Source of the DNA: Pseudomonadota bacterium
Lineage (GTDB): Bacteria > Myxococcota > Bradymonadia > UBA4248
DNA: 6,634 nt
Reading direction: 5' to 3'
NCBI GenBank assembly: GCA_017629415.1
Contig: JAGBXG010000066.1
Span: forward strand, 1 to 6,634
The position numbers and the translations under genes are program-made. This document shows positions 6,440 through 6,634 of this stretch, one piece after another. The number at the start of each line of letters is the position of its first letter. Position 1 is the first letter of the stretch. The notes under the pieces were generated by a model, which saw only the letters and a list, made by a program, of their open reading frames with translations, ran no database searches and was not told the origin of the DNA.

Positions 6440-6490
6440 GGCGCGAAGCGAAGGAGCGTGCTAGCGCACGTGACTGAGCAAAGCAACGCC
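6440..6490. repeat. imperfect palindromic element before the minus-strand gene
   Basis: The centre is a hairpin CGTGC (6457-6461) / GCACG (6466-6470) with loop TAGC. The ends also pair, GGCG (6440-6443) with CGCC (6487-6490), enclosing purine-rich arms (CGAAGCGAAGGAG and TGACTGAGCAAAGCAA) that do not pair with each other. Flanking sequence, including GTCATTTCGAGGAAGCAAG at 6422-6440, resembles the GTCATTGCGAGnnnCGAAGC style of dispersed intergenic repeat known in many Proteobacteria. That resemblance is from memory and is not proven here. The element ends 37 bases before the stop codon of the minus-strand gene. Confidence 0.55.
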
Positions 6491-6526
6491 GCTGACGAAG
6501 AAAGTGCGCCACTGGATGGGCAAAAA

Positions 6527-6634
6527 CTATTGTGGACGTATCATATCGAAATACCTTTCCACATAATTGCGGTAGCCCTGGGGGACTTCCTCAGATTCGA
6601 GAACCTCTTCAGCGGCTTTCTCATAGGTTTGATA
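6527..6634 (-). CDS. C-terminal end of an unidentified protein (partial)
   Basis: Reading the minus strand from the window edge gives 35 codons, then TAG (bases 6529-6527). The peptide ends in VPQGYRNYVERYFDMIRPQ and is preceded by a charged, helical segment (YEKAAEEVLESEE). It looks like a real protein end: no low complexity, helical amphipathic pattern, and a Gly-Tyr-Arg/Tyr-Phe motif typical of a conserved C-terminus. I do not recognise the family with confidence. The gene's 5' part lies outside the window. It converges on mnmG across the 320-bp gene-free stretch. Confidence 0.6.
   Translation of the reverse strand, partial: YQTYEKAAEEVLESEEVPQGYRNYVERYFDMIRPQ

Noticed and set aside
1..6634. 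CRISPR array, insertion sequence, tRNA or toxin-antitoxin pair
   Set aside because: No regularly spaced direct repeats, no transposase, no cloverleaf-forming sequence with a TTCRA arm, and no paired small genes were found. The RHH-like segment is fused to a SWIM finger and has no toxin partner next to it.

Overview
The window reads as a piece of chromosome from a Gram-negative bacterium of moderate GC content. It is most likely an alphaproteobacterium, possibly an uncultured one. That placement is an inference from the six-domain S1 protein, the canonical MnmG, and GC-rich palindromic intergenic repeats of a style common in that class. No single feature proves it.

Layout from left to right. 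Positions 1-207 hold no callable gene but contain a candidate promoter, a GNRA-capped leader hairpin and a U-rich tract leading to the ribosome binding site of rpsA (30S ribosomal protein S1, 208-1908). A strong intrinsic terminator at 1942-1970 closes rpsA. Next is a small, AT-rich gene (2015-2488) for a 157-residue SWIM zinc-finger protein with a C-terminal segment that looks like a ribbon-helix-helix fold. After a 193-bp AT-rich gap comes a cytoplasmic M49 (dipeptidyl peptidase III-like) metallopeptidase (2682-4235). Two tandem bulged hairpins (4241-4304) separate it from mnmG (4359-6206), which starts with TTG and encodes the FAD subunit of the tRNA wobble-uridine modification enzyme. The 320-bp stretch 6207-6526 has no gene and carries two kinds of palindromic element. 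The last 108 bases are the C-terminal end of a gene on the minus strand that runs off the window and converges on mnmG.

The genes do not form one operon. rpsA is isolated by its terminator, and the SWIM and M49 genes each have their own ribosome binding site and AT-rich upstream sequence. mnmG sits behind a hairpin block and lacks its usual neighbours (mnmE upstream, rsmG/parA/parB downstream). rpsA and mnmG both serve translation (mRNA binding and tRNA decoding), but nothing here ties them into a pathway with the peptidase or the SWIM protein.

I see no CRISPR array, insertion sequence, rRNA, tRNA or defence cassette, and no convincing undescribed multi-gene system. The items most worth a second look are the rpsA leader, the SWIM/RHH-like protein, the M49 enzyme with a shortened zinc motif, and the intergenic palindromes.
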